Part shown: positions 43,957 through 56,280 of the stretch, piece after piece
How the letters are laid out: each line of letters begins with the position of its first letter
Numbering within the stretch: the first letter of the stretch is position 1
Assembly (NCBI GenBank): GCA_950022655.1
Contig: OX465579.1
Coordinates: forward strand, 79,309,193 to 79,373,192
Direction: 5' to 3'
Source: Alentia gelatinosa
Taxonomy: Eukaryota; Annelida; Polychaeta; Phyllodocida; Polynoidae
Length of the DNA stretch: 64,000 nucleotides
Program-made: the position numbers and the translations under genes
Notes under the pieces: generated by a model
Database searches by the model: none
What the model saw: only the letters and a program-made list of their open reading frames with translations
What the model was told of the DNA's origin: nothing

Positions 43957-46011
43957 TGAGGGTCCAAGGCTAACTTGTGATTTGGCTGCTCCCCTTGTGC
44001 TTCACTTGAGTCATGTCCCTGTCCACATCTTCCAGCAGAATCCAGCATTCCCAGGCCTCAAGCCGTAATGCCCTGTCCCTGGCTGGGGCCCGAGAAACTT
44101 CTTCCTATGCTGACTTATGACGGTACCTACGTCTCTCCTTCTATGGCCACTCACCTGTGCTGGCATATATCCAGCATATCTCTTCAGGATCGTAGCTCTT
44201 GTCTGACTTCTTACCTCCACTCTGATGTTGCTTTGCCTTGGCTGCGCTGCTGCTGCTGTGGTATGGTTGCTTGCTGGGTTATGCGTGGGTGCGTTTTGGT
44301 GCTAGAGATAATGGAGCAACGGACCACACTTTATCCCCCAGCGGTATCCATTCTGGGGTGGAGCTCCCACTACCTCTTGTCCTGGCCAAACACTGATTGC
44401 CAGTAGAATTTCCCAGCTAACTGAAAAATGTAAACTGATATGACAGATAGTCCTTGATTTTCCTTCTTGCCAGGTCCCCCATTTTCAAGAGCTGGTGTAG
44501 CACCCTTTAGTTGCCCATGCCCTATTACACTTGCGATAGATACACCAGGGCGTGTTCGTCATGTTCTTCCGTTTCATTGCCTTGTCTTCGTTTTCCTTGC
44601 TGAATTTGGGGTGCCCAGCTTAGCAAGTCCCTGATGCAGTCGACTGTCCTGCCGTGGTAGAATCAACACATCCTTCATGTCTTGTCTCCTCGTTATCATG
44701 AGGACCTCATAGTCTTCGTAATGATTGCCCGTCAGTACCTCCATTGTTTCAGCTTTAGGCCTGTTGCCTAGGCCCCAGCTGTGAAGTGAAAGTTTTCCTC
44801 TATTTCCCATACGTCTCCATTATCTTTATCTTCCATAGTTTGTATCTGCTGACAGCATCTGGGTGCTGACTGCGCACATGGCCTGCATACTGCAGCTCAC
44901 GCACGAGCGCCCCCTGGCGTCCCCTCATTTAAATGTGCATATCTCCTAAATAAATATGATTCAATCAAAGTTTACTTCAGATAAAGGTTGTTGCATTGAT
45001 AATGAAGTATGTGGATATGATGATTGGTAAAATAAAAGGTTGAGGAAGATGAGACAAAATCGTTTTTAGGGTGGCATGCAAGCAACATGTACATTCTGGC
45101 AACCTACATATAAGAGAAATACTAGCCAGATAAGGGGAAACCGTGACAGTTTGCCAACACTTCATAACGGCATATCTATTAGTATATAAACGATGTTTAC
45201 TGTTAGCAATTAGTCATGACTGAGGACTGGCTGTCAGATCTATCGTAATTGATATTCCTCTCGCACCATCTATAGAAATAGAGGTGGGAAGTCACATAAC
45301 AATGTCTATTTTATATAAACTTATCAAGACAAACTGACTTATTAGATTACTGAGAACCAAACGAACGAATAAGAAGCACAGGACTTTCCCATATAGGCTA
45401 CAGTGCCCCTGGAGGAATCTATATTGAATCCCAAAAGAATTATGGGTTTTTTTCCCAGTGGGAACTCCGGCATTGTATATAATGATGCTTTAAGAGGGAT
45501 ATCATCCGTATGTTATACCAGATAATACCACGGCAGTTTCTATCCTCATACTTTAACATCCCTTTGTATCACATCGTCTTCTATCATACAGTTTACAAAA
45601 AATCTTTTACTCATAGTACGATGGTTCACCTATAATGATCTATTTCATTCTTTCTCAGAGCCAAGGCCTTACATGATGAACACCTAACCTTAGCCATCAT
45701 CTACATGTGCCGCTGGGTAGTGGCACGTGCTTGTTCCGATCGTAATAGTCCATTTGCATCCATCCCGAGTGTATTACACGGTCAATCAATCGGTGTAGCA
45801 TAGTCGGTCCTGTCCATGCATTCACTTCGTTTGTTCTTCCCATTATAGTCGTCGAGTATTATCTAATGTAATGATATATATCAGTCTAGTAACCATCCTA
45901 CCGTTACCGGATTGTGCTTTAAGCCGGTGATGTCTAGGAGAAAAGGACATCAGAACTGTATGAAGCAGGAATACACTGCTGAGACGTTTCAATTCCATCT
46001 TCTGAAGCTTA
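43957..46011. other. No confident gene
   Basis: The lower part may include the decayed 5' region of the minus-strand retroelement; frames such as minus 44,574-44,810 (78 codons) are not recognisable. A CTCF-like GCGCCCCCTGGCG sits at 44,908-44,921. Confidence 0.4.
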
Positions 46012-46293
46012 GGCCCGGCGTCCACCTACTACGATATGGCACCGATATGGTCTACGATGCACCTCCCGATAAAAAATTAAAATCGCGTCGGAAGATCACC
46101 TAATATCGGGGCAGTTGACCACGTTTCTGCCATTAGGTACCGAAAAAAACACATTGAGATGCATGGTGGATTTGCATGTCTGGACAGACGTCTACGATTT
46201 TGCACCTTCACGATAGGTCTCCGATATTTGCTTTCTGTATCGGTGCCATATCGGTAGGTCTAAATTTCTATCGTAGTAGGTGGATGCCGGGCC
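46012..46293. mobile_element. Inverted-repeat DNA element E2 (282 bp)
   Basis: Same family and same 282-bp length as the copy at 29,610, with ends GGCCCGGCGTCCACCTACTA and its near-complement. It is flanked by TTA on the left (46,009-46,011) and TAA on the right (46,294-46,296), so the two flanks differ by one base. It directly abuts element F. Confidence 0.75.
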
Positions 46294-46296
46294 TAA

Positions 46297-47026
46297 AAGC
46301 GGGCTCCCACTATCACGATTTGCGCCTCCGACACACTACGATAGCCTTACGACAAGCGTTCCGATGAAAAAATGAATTTTTGTTGGAAGGAACGGCTCTA
46401 TCGTGGAAGTGGGTTTTCTCTTGCGATGAGTACTCCGACACACTCCGACACACTCCGATAGTGCTACGATAGAAATGCAGAATCGTAGGCCTTCCGACAA
46501 ATCGAACATGTTCGATTTGTCGGAGTGTGTCGGAGTGTGTGGGAAGCATTCTCTATTAGTGTAGACTATGCCCCCCCCCCCTGTCGTTTTTTTGGCCCGC
46601 AAAATAGCAATTGCCCCGGGAGCGTCCCTAGACAATTGCTCAATCATCACATTTTGGTCGATTCTGCATGTGGCTGATGTATATGTTAAAATATTATAGA
46701 TATATATGATATTTTATAATATATTTCATTACAGTAAAACACCGGGAATAAACCGACCCCCCCCCCCCACACACACACTTTGGATTCCTGGCCCCTTCCC
46801 CCCCCCCCCCCTAGAATTTTTGGTATGGAATGTGAATGTTTCAATGAACTTGATCAATATATGTTGCTAATTATTTGCCTGAGATTTACGTTGGCGCATC
46901 TCTTAAATCGTGGCCGGTGTCGTAATCGTGGTCTTCTTTTCAACCCATTCCAACACACTATGACACACTTATCGTAGCCCAATCGCAGCACTTTTTGCAG
47001 TGTGTCGGGACAGTGGGAGCCCGCTT
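46297..47026. mobile_element. Inverted-repeat DNA element F (about 730 bp)
   Basis: The ends AAGCGGGCTCCCACTATCAC and GTGGGAGCCCGCTT are inverted repeats, extended by subterminal CCGACACACT motifs. Near the left side is a 30-bp palindrome (about 46,494-46,523) and a triplicated ACACTCCGAC unit. C-runs occur near 46,570, 46,759 and 46,800. TAA and TTA border it. It is coding-free and adjacent to E2, implying that one inserted beside the other. Confidence 0.65.
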
Positions 47027-47029
47027 TTA

Positions 47030-50000
47030 CTCTGCACAGATTTATGTTTCCTTGGCATTCACCTGAATTGATAAGATTGCAAACATTCTTAAAAGCAACA
47101 TGTATGTATGGCAGCGCATTACGTGCCTCTGACTTATAACCCATAAACAGACAGTTTTGTATCAGGACCTACTTTTAAATGGCAGATATTATACTGACTG
47201 TTAACAATTTATTACTATACTATTGACAATTCATATGCTAGATCTCCTATGAAAAAACACTTTGGATCGTTCTTGAAACATCTTAGATAATGTCTAACAG
47301 TTGTTAAATATAACAAAATAAACGAAATTATAGCTAGGAGAGTATCACACGAACATAGACTTGTGCTCTGCATCAATGATATGTGATAGGGGCATTGTTG
47401 GAAAGTAAGGTATCAAAGCTTTTTATTGATTCTATGGAAATCCATGTACTATAGTTATTTGATTCCTTGTTGTTCAGATATAAATCAATGACGTAGCCTT
47501 CCTTGTTGGTAGCAGAGTCCCTGAATGGGTGCCATTCATTCTCTCATAATTTTCTCTTTAGAAGGATATTGAAAATCTGATCCATCATATTCAATACTGC
47601 TTTTCAGTATTGCAATAGCTGTCCTGAAAAAGTCTTGTTTACGTCTGACAGACCATGTGTTATTATAGATATTGTCCAGTCCCTGAAGGTTGCCTGTTAA
47701 GAACATTCCTAATGTGATTCTATCCCGAAGATTACCTGAGTAATAGACACTCAATACTCATTGCTGAGACGTGGATGGGGTTGTGGCGACTGTATCCCTT
47801 GGTGCAGCGACCAGCAATCAATTAAATTACGTCGCTACTGCGTCAGCCGGACGCCATTAGTCTGTGCTGCCACCTGGTGAGGAGCCTGTGTGTGACTCCG
47901 ACGCTAGAGCTGTGTGTTGAAAGCGTTAACGTGTCAATGGATTCGAATTTCTTTTTCTATGAAGGTCTTGGAAAACCACCAACTAGTTGGAGATATAGGG
48001 CGTAGATCTGGAAAACAAAGGTTGAAGTTAGATGGAATGAACTTGATAGTTAGGAATATTATCTGACACTTGCTATAATACATGATGTAGTAATGATTAC
48101 TACGATGGCTGGCAAATGAGAAAATCACAGGAAACTTAATACCATTTGACACAAGCATACATGCTCTTAGTTTTGACAGTATTACAGTATACTTCAGAAT
48201 GGTGCAAAAGAATTCTTGATAATCCTGTATGGTCGTAATGCAATTTCCTTTCCCCGTAATTATGAAAATAAGATTCAGGGATAGAAAGAATAGTCGCTAT
48301 TATTTGATAATGTCAACAGCAAGACATTTGTAGATTTCTTTGTCACTGCATGGTTATCAGCGTCACTGGTCCTGATACAATTAATATCTGGAGCACAGTG
48401 AGTCCATCTATCATTGTTAATCTAGATTAGCCGTAAGATAAGACTGAAAAGGATGAAGGTAAATTAATAATACAATGTCTAGAGAGGGAGAGGCCCTGTT
48501 CAGAGACGATCTTTGTTTGACGATGCCGAGCATATTTCTAGTAACAATGATTGAACGTGTAGATGAGTTATAAATATTTTTGAAGAGCTTTTGGTGTAGC
48601 CTACATGTAGCTATTATGATGAAATGATAAAATCTCCATATTTCTGTCATATATTTTGTAGTATTAACCTAAATATGGCACATATGTAATGTCGTTAAAC
48701 GCTTTTGAATTAACAAGTTCTCGGACCAGATAATACAATAAAGTCTTCAGCCTATATTCAAATAAAAGGAGATCTGGTTAAGGTATCATGCGAGCAATCT
48801 GCTTCCTGTTTGATATGTTTATGATGGAATAGAAAATGAAATTCTTATAACATTTAGGGGGTCTGCATACGATACCTTCACTTTGTTGCATAGCCACTTT
48901 AAATTATCATACAATTTAAGGAGACAAACGAACCTTCATATAAAGAAATTTACGAAATGCTGCCGCGGATATGAGAAAATGATATGTGAATCTTGTTATC
49001 AATATCAAAGACGTAAATTACATAATTGATAGTCATGTGATGGCAGTGAAAACTACGCAACATAATCTACTGTAGATCCCGGATTATACGAATACAACTC
49101 CGTTCATACCAACGTTAATTTCGGGTGACTAAACGCCTCTTGTCCCAGAAGCCAAATAGAAACAATCTTGACTTGGGATTACTCTTTACACCCGATTGAT
49201 GTATGAGGCGACGATGCCGATCGAACTTTACTAATAAACATTTGATTGGAGTAAAAACGTTATATGCATATAACATTCTCCCCCTACAAACTGAATATCA
49301 CAGTAGGTTAATTTATCATGAACTGCTGACTTATGGGAGACCCGTAGAAATCTAAAGAACTATCCTCTAACTAAAAATTAGATTTTGAGTTCAGCAGAGA
49401 TCTGTGTCAGTTGAATGATGTTTGGGTCTGTCACCAATGATAACGTCAGCCATGTAAAACCTCATGGAGCCGCCTTAGTCGATAACGTTCTGCCACAGAA
49501 ACCGCTTTTGAATCCCCCAGTCCTTTTGAATCCCTTCCATTAACCTCCATCACTCACTATTCCTATCATTTTGTAAACAAAGTATAATTTTTGGATCACC
49601 ATTGTCGCATCACTGTATCTAGAGAATCAGCTGTCTAGACTTTGCTGAACCGCATAAACTTACTATAACCCTCTTAGAGGTATTTTTACATTCCATAATG
49701 CACAGATCAACCCATAGAGTCTTAAATCCACTGTCGGATTTCCTTCCCGTTAGCCTGGAGTGATTATGACGTTTGAATAATCATCAGCATCAGACGAGGT
49801 TATTGAAGCTGCTGGAGGACTGATAAGGATGGAACATCACGGAGAACAGATAAGATACAAACCCTGTGGGACATCAACTAAGGTCCATGATCTCTTAGCG
49901 TTATTGTTAAATTCGATGAAAAAAGCACAAAGTAGATTAATCAGTCTTCTCCGTCACTTCAGTCAACGTTTGCCATCCCAGCCAGTACAAAAGCAACAGT

Positions 50001-50169
50001 CAAATGACGCACTATTGGGATGGAAAATATGATGTACAAATGCTATAATAAAGTTTCATGATAAAAGTCTAGTGTCAATAAGATTACCTCGGTAATTTTG
50101 CTATTTTTCACTGTACAATGATATAAAATTGTTCAATTCTAAAAAAACGACTTAGGTCTTTTCTATGTA
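47030..50169. other. No recognisable gene
   Basis: Mostly AT-rich sequence with short open frames. A small higher-GC patch at about 47,770-47,930 contains a CTCF-like motif (47,867-47,880). A 67-codon frame at 49,829-50,032 has no recognised motif. Confidence 0.5.
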
Positions 50170-50212
50170 GGTTCTATTAGCACGACGCTCTAACCAACTA
50201 AGCTTACCAGCC
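50170..50212 (-). pseudogene. tRNA-Ile 5'-half sequence
   Basis: On the minus strand, GGCTGGTAAGCTTAGTTGGT followed by TAGAGCGTCGTGCTAATA matches the acceptor, D arm and anticodon region of eukaryotic tRNA-Ile (anticodon AAT). The 3' half is missing and no B box follows, so this is a tRNA-derived fragment, either a pseudogene or the head of a decayed SINE. Confidence 0.65.
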
Positions 50213-50878
50213 AAATGTTCGTTACTTTATCGCAGCTGGTGGCATAAGCCGATAATCATGTAACATATATCATGCCAAATTCTTCCCCTTGTGGGCTTCA
50301 CCAGTTTCAGGTGATGTGACCAATACAATCTTTTAAACCATACTTACATTAAATCCTCACTGCTCCACACTGAACTGTGGTGATTTATTTGGCTGGCAAT
50401 CACTTCTTCTGATGTAATCAAGTATAAAGTACCTTTTATGCTCAACATATTTATATCCTAATTACGTCTCTATGTTCATATAGCAGACGTCTATGAGCCG
50501 TGTTTCTGCAAACCGATGTCCTGGAGGAACCTCTATGCGCCGGATTATGTGACCTTAACTCTATCATATTAAAGGATTATAAATAAACAGAAATGGCTAG
50601 TTTTGTGTATTCATGTTTGTGATCTCCGAGGAGTTGACGCGTGATATCCGGGCGTTAGCGAGGATATAACGTGGTCAACTATGAGCAGATTACAGGCCAC
50701 TTGAACCCAAAACCAGTCGTTATTGGATTTATCACCCGCTTTCATGGTTAATAAAATAAAAGAACCATGAATCGACATATAGGATGGCTACACAATCGAG
50801 AATGTCTATTTAAAGACATTTGATTACGCTTAAGGCCATAGCTCTGTCGAGCATGGCAGTAGTTCAGTGTAGACCTAA

Positions 50879-51308
50879 GTCCGGCGTCCACCTACTACGA
50901 CATTGCTCCGATATGATCTACGATGCACCCGCCGATAAAGAATCCAAATCGCGTCGGAAGGTCACCTAATATCGGGGCAGTTGACTACATCTCGGCGATT
51001 AGGCACGGTCTAAATTTCTGTCGTAGTAGGTGGACGCCAGGTCTTCCAACTACTACGTTAGAAATTTAGACCTACCGATATGGCACCGATGCAAAAAGCA
51101 AACATCAGCAACATTTTGGGAAGGTGCAAAATCGTAGACATATGTCTAGATATGGCAATCCACCACGTAGGGTTTTTTTGGTGCCTAATCGCAGAAACGT
51201 GGTCAACTGGCCCGATATTAGGTGACTTCCGACGCGATTTTGATTTTGTACCCGGAGGTGCATCGTAGACCATATTGGAGCCATATCATAGTAGGTGGAC
51301 GCCGGGCC
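50879..51308. mobile_element. Two E-family inverted-repeat elements head to head (E3)
   Basis: The left part (50,879 to about 51,043) is a 165-bp internally deleted E copy with both ends (GTCCGGCGTCCACCT and AGGTGGACGCC). The right part (about 51,045-51,308) is a near-full copy in the opposite orientation that lacks the outer few bases on its inner side and ends GGTGGACGCCGGGCC. TAA and TTA border the pair. Confidence 0.65.
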
Positions 51309-51311
51309 TTA

Positions 51312-53326
51312 CATAGTCTATAGAGTTCACCATTCTCCCGTATTTAAAGGGACAAAATGTGATTAAGATGATAATTGTGACAATTTTATGTAATTATTTA
51401 CATATGGAAATTTACAGTGGGCAAATTAAAGGCGCCCAATACTTGATCAATGGCGACTTCGTAATAGGGGATGTTAAAGAAAATGTATACATGTCAACAA
51501 CAAATTAGGCTCACGTCCCACGCACAGAAATGATTACCAATAGTTAATCGTGGCTTTCATGGCAAGTCCTCTCCACATTTACCGTATTTTAACGTTCACA
51601 TCCTCCTACAAGATGTAATGATCAAAGGCCTCTCAGAACCTCTGTTCTAGGATCTGCTCCTTTGATTGTTCCTCGTTCAGATGCCTACTTTTCAGTGCCT
51701 CCAAGAGTTTATTCTGTGAACCTTAATATCGCAGCACGAACTAATAGCAGCATGCAAAGGCTACTGTATTATAGGAATTCTACACCACTCAAAATCCATA
51801 GCAGTAGTTGTAGTTGTTTCAAAATCATGATAAATCATTATCTAGAATAAACCTAAGACTTAAACGAATTGGGGATTTCCAATTGTACATTATGATCGTA
51901 TAGGTCACTTGCATTTATCCAATGACAAAGATAACCTGTTACTCAGTATTAGAATCTACGAGGTTAGCATAAAAATGGTAACCTGACTTATAAGTCACAA
52001 CTGTTGGTAGGTCAATGAGAAAGGGTGAATACCTAAGTACAATGCTTGCTATAAATAAAGGGATTTTCCTTATCATTCTGTGAATTCCCATAATCCCTGA
52101 GCTTATGTGATTTGAAAGAGAATGACATTTCATTTAAGCATATGACATCATACTTTGTATCAGGAGCCAAGAGTAGATAATCTTGGTTTAACCACTTGGC
52201 CAGTTGATATATCTCCATTGGGGGTGCAGTAGGGGGCCTTTGCAGTGCCATTGCAATGATAAACACATTCGCATTTCTATTTATCAAAATGAAATCAGTC
52301 TAAATGTTTTTACAAGAATGTCTATAATAAAGCATTAACAATTAGAAAATAAGGTTGGTTTGCGGTGAAGGAATTATTTTACGAGCCAGCCTCGGAGCCA
52401 GTCAGCCACATTTATATAAGAATATCTGTCAGTAGTCTGAATGATACTAAACCACATATAGAGGTGGATATCAATATAGATAGAACATAATTATTAGCCT
52501 AGATCATAGTTGCTTTATATTTTCAGCTTACATCCTTCAAGTATTTACAACACTTGGAGGGTCTATGATTAATGAATATTAAGTGATTGGATAGTATTTT
52601 TTATAAGTTTTCGTTATAAAGGTAAGGTAGTAGTAGGCATGTACTTAGTAAAGTACATAAAAGTGCATTATTCGTGCCATAAGGATGGTGACGCAAGCAG
52701 GCTTCATCTTTGCCAGGATGGTGGAGCACGTACCATTAATCTGTGTTAGGATGGTAACATGATCTGCATACATGATGTCTATTATATTGCAGAACCTTGG
52801 TTATAGAACTGAGTCTCCACTGGAGGACGCTGTAAGCGTCAAGCGTGTAATTAGGTGCAACCAACCAGAATACACATAAAGATGCCGTATTGATATAAAT
52901 GGTGAGGCGGCCAGCCACTAGAACCCGTGTAACAGTAGCTAGACTGGAAGCGGGTAGCGTGTTCCTGGTTGGCTCACATTTATTAATCTGTTTGTCAGCT
53001 AATACCATAACTTCCAGTGGTGATGGAGCACAATGGCTATCGAGTCTTTTTCTTTCCTTGTATGACCCTTTTCCTCATCATTCTTATCCATTTACCACAT
53101 ATTATTATCTATATAATCCTCTCACCTCTTCCTAGTATGGCATATCAGAGATGTACTTAACATAGTCTTCTTTTCAATATTTGACAAGAACACTTTACTG
53201 GATGGTGGTGGTGCTGATAGTGCATTGCATGCAGGGTGTGACGATACGGATCCCATAGTGTTTGGTTCATCAGTTGCTTTAGCCTTCATCTTACATAATC
53301 CCATCTCTTTGTTCTCCTTCATGCAG
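51312..53326. other. No gene recognised; probable intron before the terminal exon
   Basis: AT-rich sequence with only short frames. The last 20 bases form a pyrimidine-rich acceptor tract (TTTGTTCTCCTTCATGCAG) leading into the exon at 53,327. I saw no convincing upstream exon of that gene in this interval. Confidence 0.4.
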
Positions 53327-53513
53327 GAGGTCAGACGGCCCTGACCCAGAGATCAATGTCTCAGAACCATCCACCAACCACACATCTCACTCCTCCACCT
53401 CATCCTACCCCTCACACCCATCTATAATCACCCCCTTCTCTGCCTGCAGCAGCCCCGTGCGACCAGTCCCCATACGCACCGCCGACCCGACTATAACTCA
53501 GCCTGGCACCTGA
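53327..53513 (+). CDS. Candidate terminal coding exon of a host protein
   Basis: A strong acceptor (TTCTCCTTCATGCAG|G) is followed by a frame open for 61 codons to TGA at 53,511. The first base completes a codon from the previous exon. The peptide is Ser/Thr/Pro-rich and hydrophilic (SDGPDPEINVSEPSTNHTSH ... SSPVRPVPIRTADPTITQPG), as in the cytoplasmic tail or disordered C-terminus of a receptor or regulatory protein. The region is richer in C than its surroundings and the other two frames close early. I recognise no family. It could be the last exon of a long plus-strand gene, even the one whose candidate first exon lies near 15 kb, but no intervening exon links them. Confidence 0.48.
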
Positions 53514-56280
53514 GTATTACATGACCGGCGATCACGTGGCAGGGGGCCGTGGTTCCCCGCAGGTGAGGCGGTATACAGGTGACCGCTGAGTGGCCGTGGG
53601 ACGTGAGCTCGTCGCCGGGACACGGGTCGGTCGTGGTGTGACGGCAGTCGTCTTCAGGGCCCCGGCCAGGCTGGGAGGGCGTGCCAGGCGAGACGTGCAC
53701 TTTGGATCACGTTACCAGCTACCAGAATCCCAACCCATCATCCCAACTGGCAGGGATTCAGACCATCACAGCCATTACTAGGAGATCCAAGATACATAAC
53801 TCTAGGATCCAAGCATCGTGTGTACTGACGTTCTGATGGACATTGCAGTACTTTTATAGTCACAAGGCGCTACATGTGGACTGCATCTACATTGCATGAG
53901 TTCTTTGTAGGTAGTTGCATTTTTCACAGGTGTGGTTTTTGCATGGAAATGAACATACTGTACAAGGGAACAACGGCAGTATTGTGAAATCCTCACAGAC
54001 TATTAGAAAGGCCACCACCATCATAAATCTTATCATTTTCTGTATCCAGTTCTTCCTGGGTAAGTTGACATTATTCGGATTATTATTTAACTTTCCTTCA
54101 CTAAATCCCTCTACCATATTCGTATATATTAGGCGTAAACCTTGAATATGATATGAACTGCTTCCCTTAGTTATAACCTAAAAGTAAAGTTCTTCATCCG
54201 GCTAATCGAGATGACTTGATGGAATGAGATGGTATCGTCAAGCCTCTAATTACCATATACACGAAGCAGTACATCTCTACACATTTAGGTACTATCAGTA
54301 TACATTATGAGACATCCCCACATATAAATCATATTCGTTTTAATTTGAAGTCGATTGTATTTAAAACGTATCATTTGCATGGCTACCTCCGATTAGCTCA
54401 CTCCACTCAGCCCTAGCATTATTCTACAGGCCATACTCAGCATAAATCTTAAATGAGGCCAATTAGTTCACAATCTCAATGGCTCGATACAATTCGCAAG
54501 AATTTCTATTCTGTAATTGGCGGACGGTGCCTTTGAAAACAAGCCAACGTACCCTGGGGCGACACTGTGAACAAAACGAGTGATATTTTACAGATGGCGC
54601 CAAATGGGTCGGCAAATATAAAATATGTGACAAAGCTTGATTTCGCACGAAAGGTCGCGGCTCATGACTGTCCGTGACTGTACCTATCGATAATATGCGA
54701 CCATTCGCAATAGGATCTCACTAAGCACGAACTGAGGCGAGTCTTTCTCATAAGGCATGAGAATGCACAGTAGAAATAATCACATGAATTTAAAGACTTT
54801 CACTATACGACGCAACCAGTCGTTAAAAAGAGCCCCTAACCACGACGGACCAAATGCGACGGATCAATATGCATGGGTGTGTTCTCCGCGTAGTTATTAT
54901 ATAGAAAGATCTAACTATGTTGTACAATGTACAAAACGAGGTAATTTACAGTTCGCACGCCGAGTTCTGTACGAACCGTAGGTTATCATCGAGTTTCATA
55001 GCTTGTACAAGGATATGCATGGTAGGTCCTTCTATATTTATATCATATCCTAACTGAATTTGTACAAAATATCGTAATTTGGTCTAACATGACGGACTAA
55101 TGTTTTACTCGACACGTATGGAACGGTTCCGTATGTTTATGTTATAGTGCGAGAGAGCACGTATTTACAGTATATACCGGGTAGGTATATGATAATAGCC
55201 GATCGAATGCGAGGATATTGCGTAGTGGGAATCAAAATTGTAGTAATATTAATGTTGTATCTTTTATTCAGCATTTCAAATATAAGTCAGCAAAGGAAAG
55301 AAAAAGATTACTGCCAATCTTCTCACGCACTGCATTGCACGCGCGTTGTTTTTTTGTATTCTCTTCGAAAATTACTGATGTTCGTATTCTCCTCGGTAGA
55401 CATACTACAAATATTATCTTTCTCTAGCAATCAAATCGATAGTAATAAAGTTTAGAGTGTCCTGAAAATACAATACTTTTGCAGACTTAGATTGTTTATG
55501 TTTATAAAACCATAAAGAAATATGGTTCCTTTCTAGATCACTGAACCGGCATGTATGTCCCTACAGCAGAGAAACGAAAGCAAAATACTACATAAGGCTA
55601 TACGAAGCGATTAATACCGGCCATTATAGGGTCCTGTTTGGGTATTAAGTAATCGATGGTCATATCCGAGTGAGATATACCATTCGGCATTAAAGTGAAA
55701 AACCGTGAAATTAATCCTCTTAATGTATATGGTTGGAATTGGCTAGCTGCCTAGTCTTGCATAAGAGTGTGCCGCCAATGTCTTACATTATGACAGTACT
55801 TAACAAGGACCGCCAGAAAGTAATAATCACAATGGCCACCCATTGTTTTGCGCACGCGCACTCCGAAATAAGCTGCTGCCAAATGGACCGAATAGCTTCC
55901 GTATTTGAACAGTTCTCAAAGTAAGAGAAATTGTGGGACTTGCTCTGCCCGACTTCCTGCCACCAGGTGGCCCCACGAGGGCGAGATGTCACGAGAAAGC
56001 TCGAGATAAGACGAGATTGGATGGACGTGCGGTCGAGTGGTACTCGAAAGACATTCTGAGGAAAGTGTTCGTTATGGCGCTGCGCTCTGAGGCTCTTAGT
56101 GTTGACCGACATCACGCGTTCCCAGAGCAAATAACGAGAACCCTTATGGGGACTGATTTTTGTTGGGGACGTTGATATCTAAATCAGGTGTGCAGCCATA
56201 CAGGTTGTATGAACACACACACTCAGAAGGGACGGTGAACATTAACAATGTGACGCTAATAAACGTGCTGATTATCTAAG
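53514..56280. other. No gene recognised; GC-rich segment after the candidate exon
   Basis: Positions 53,514-53,780 are GC-rich and could be 3' UTR of the preceding exon, but no canonical AATAAA follows within 1 kb (one lies at about 55,443). Positions 54,460-55,450 have many CpG-containing words in otherwise AT-rich DNA. At about 55,850-55,975 are an NRF-1-like TTGCGCACGCGCAC and a CTCF-like CCACCAGGTGGCCC. The overlapping open frames at 55,783-56,175 on both strands have no domain. Confidence 0.4.
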
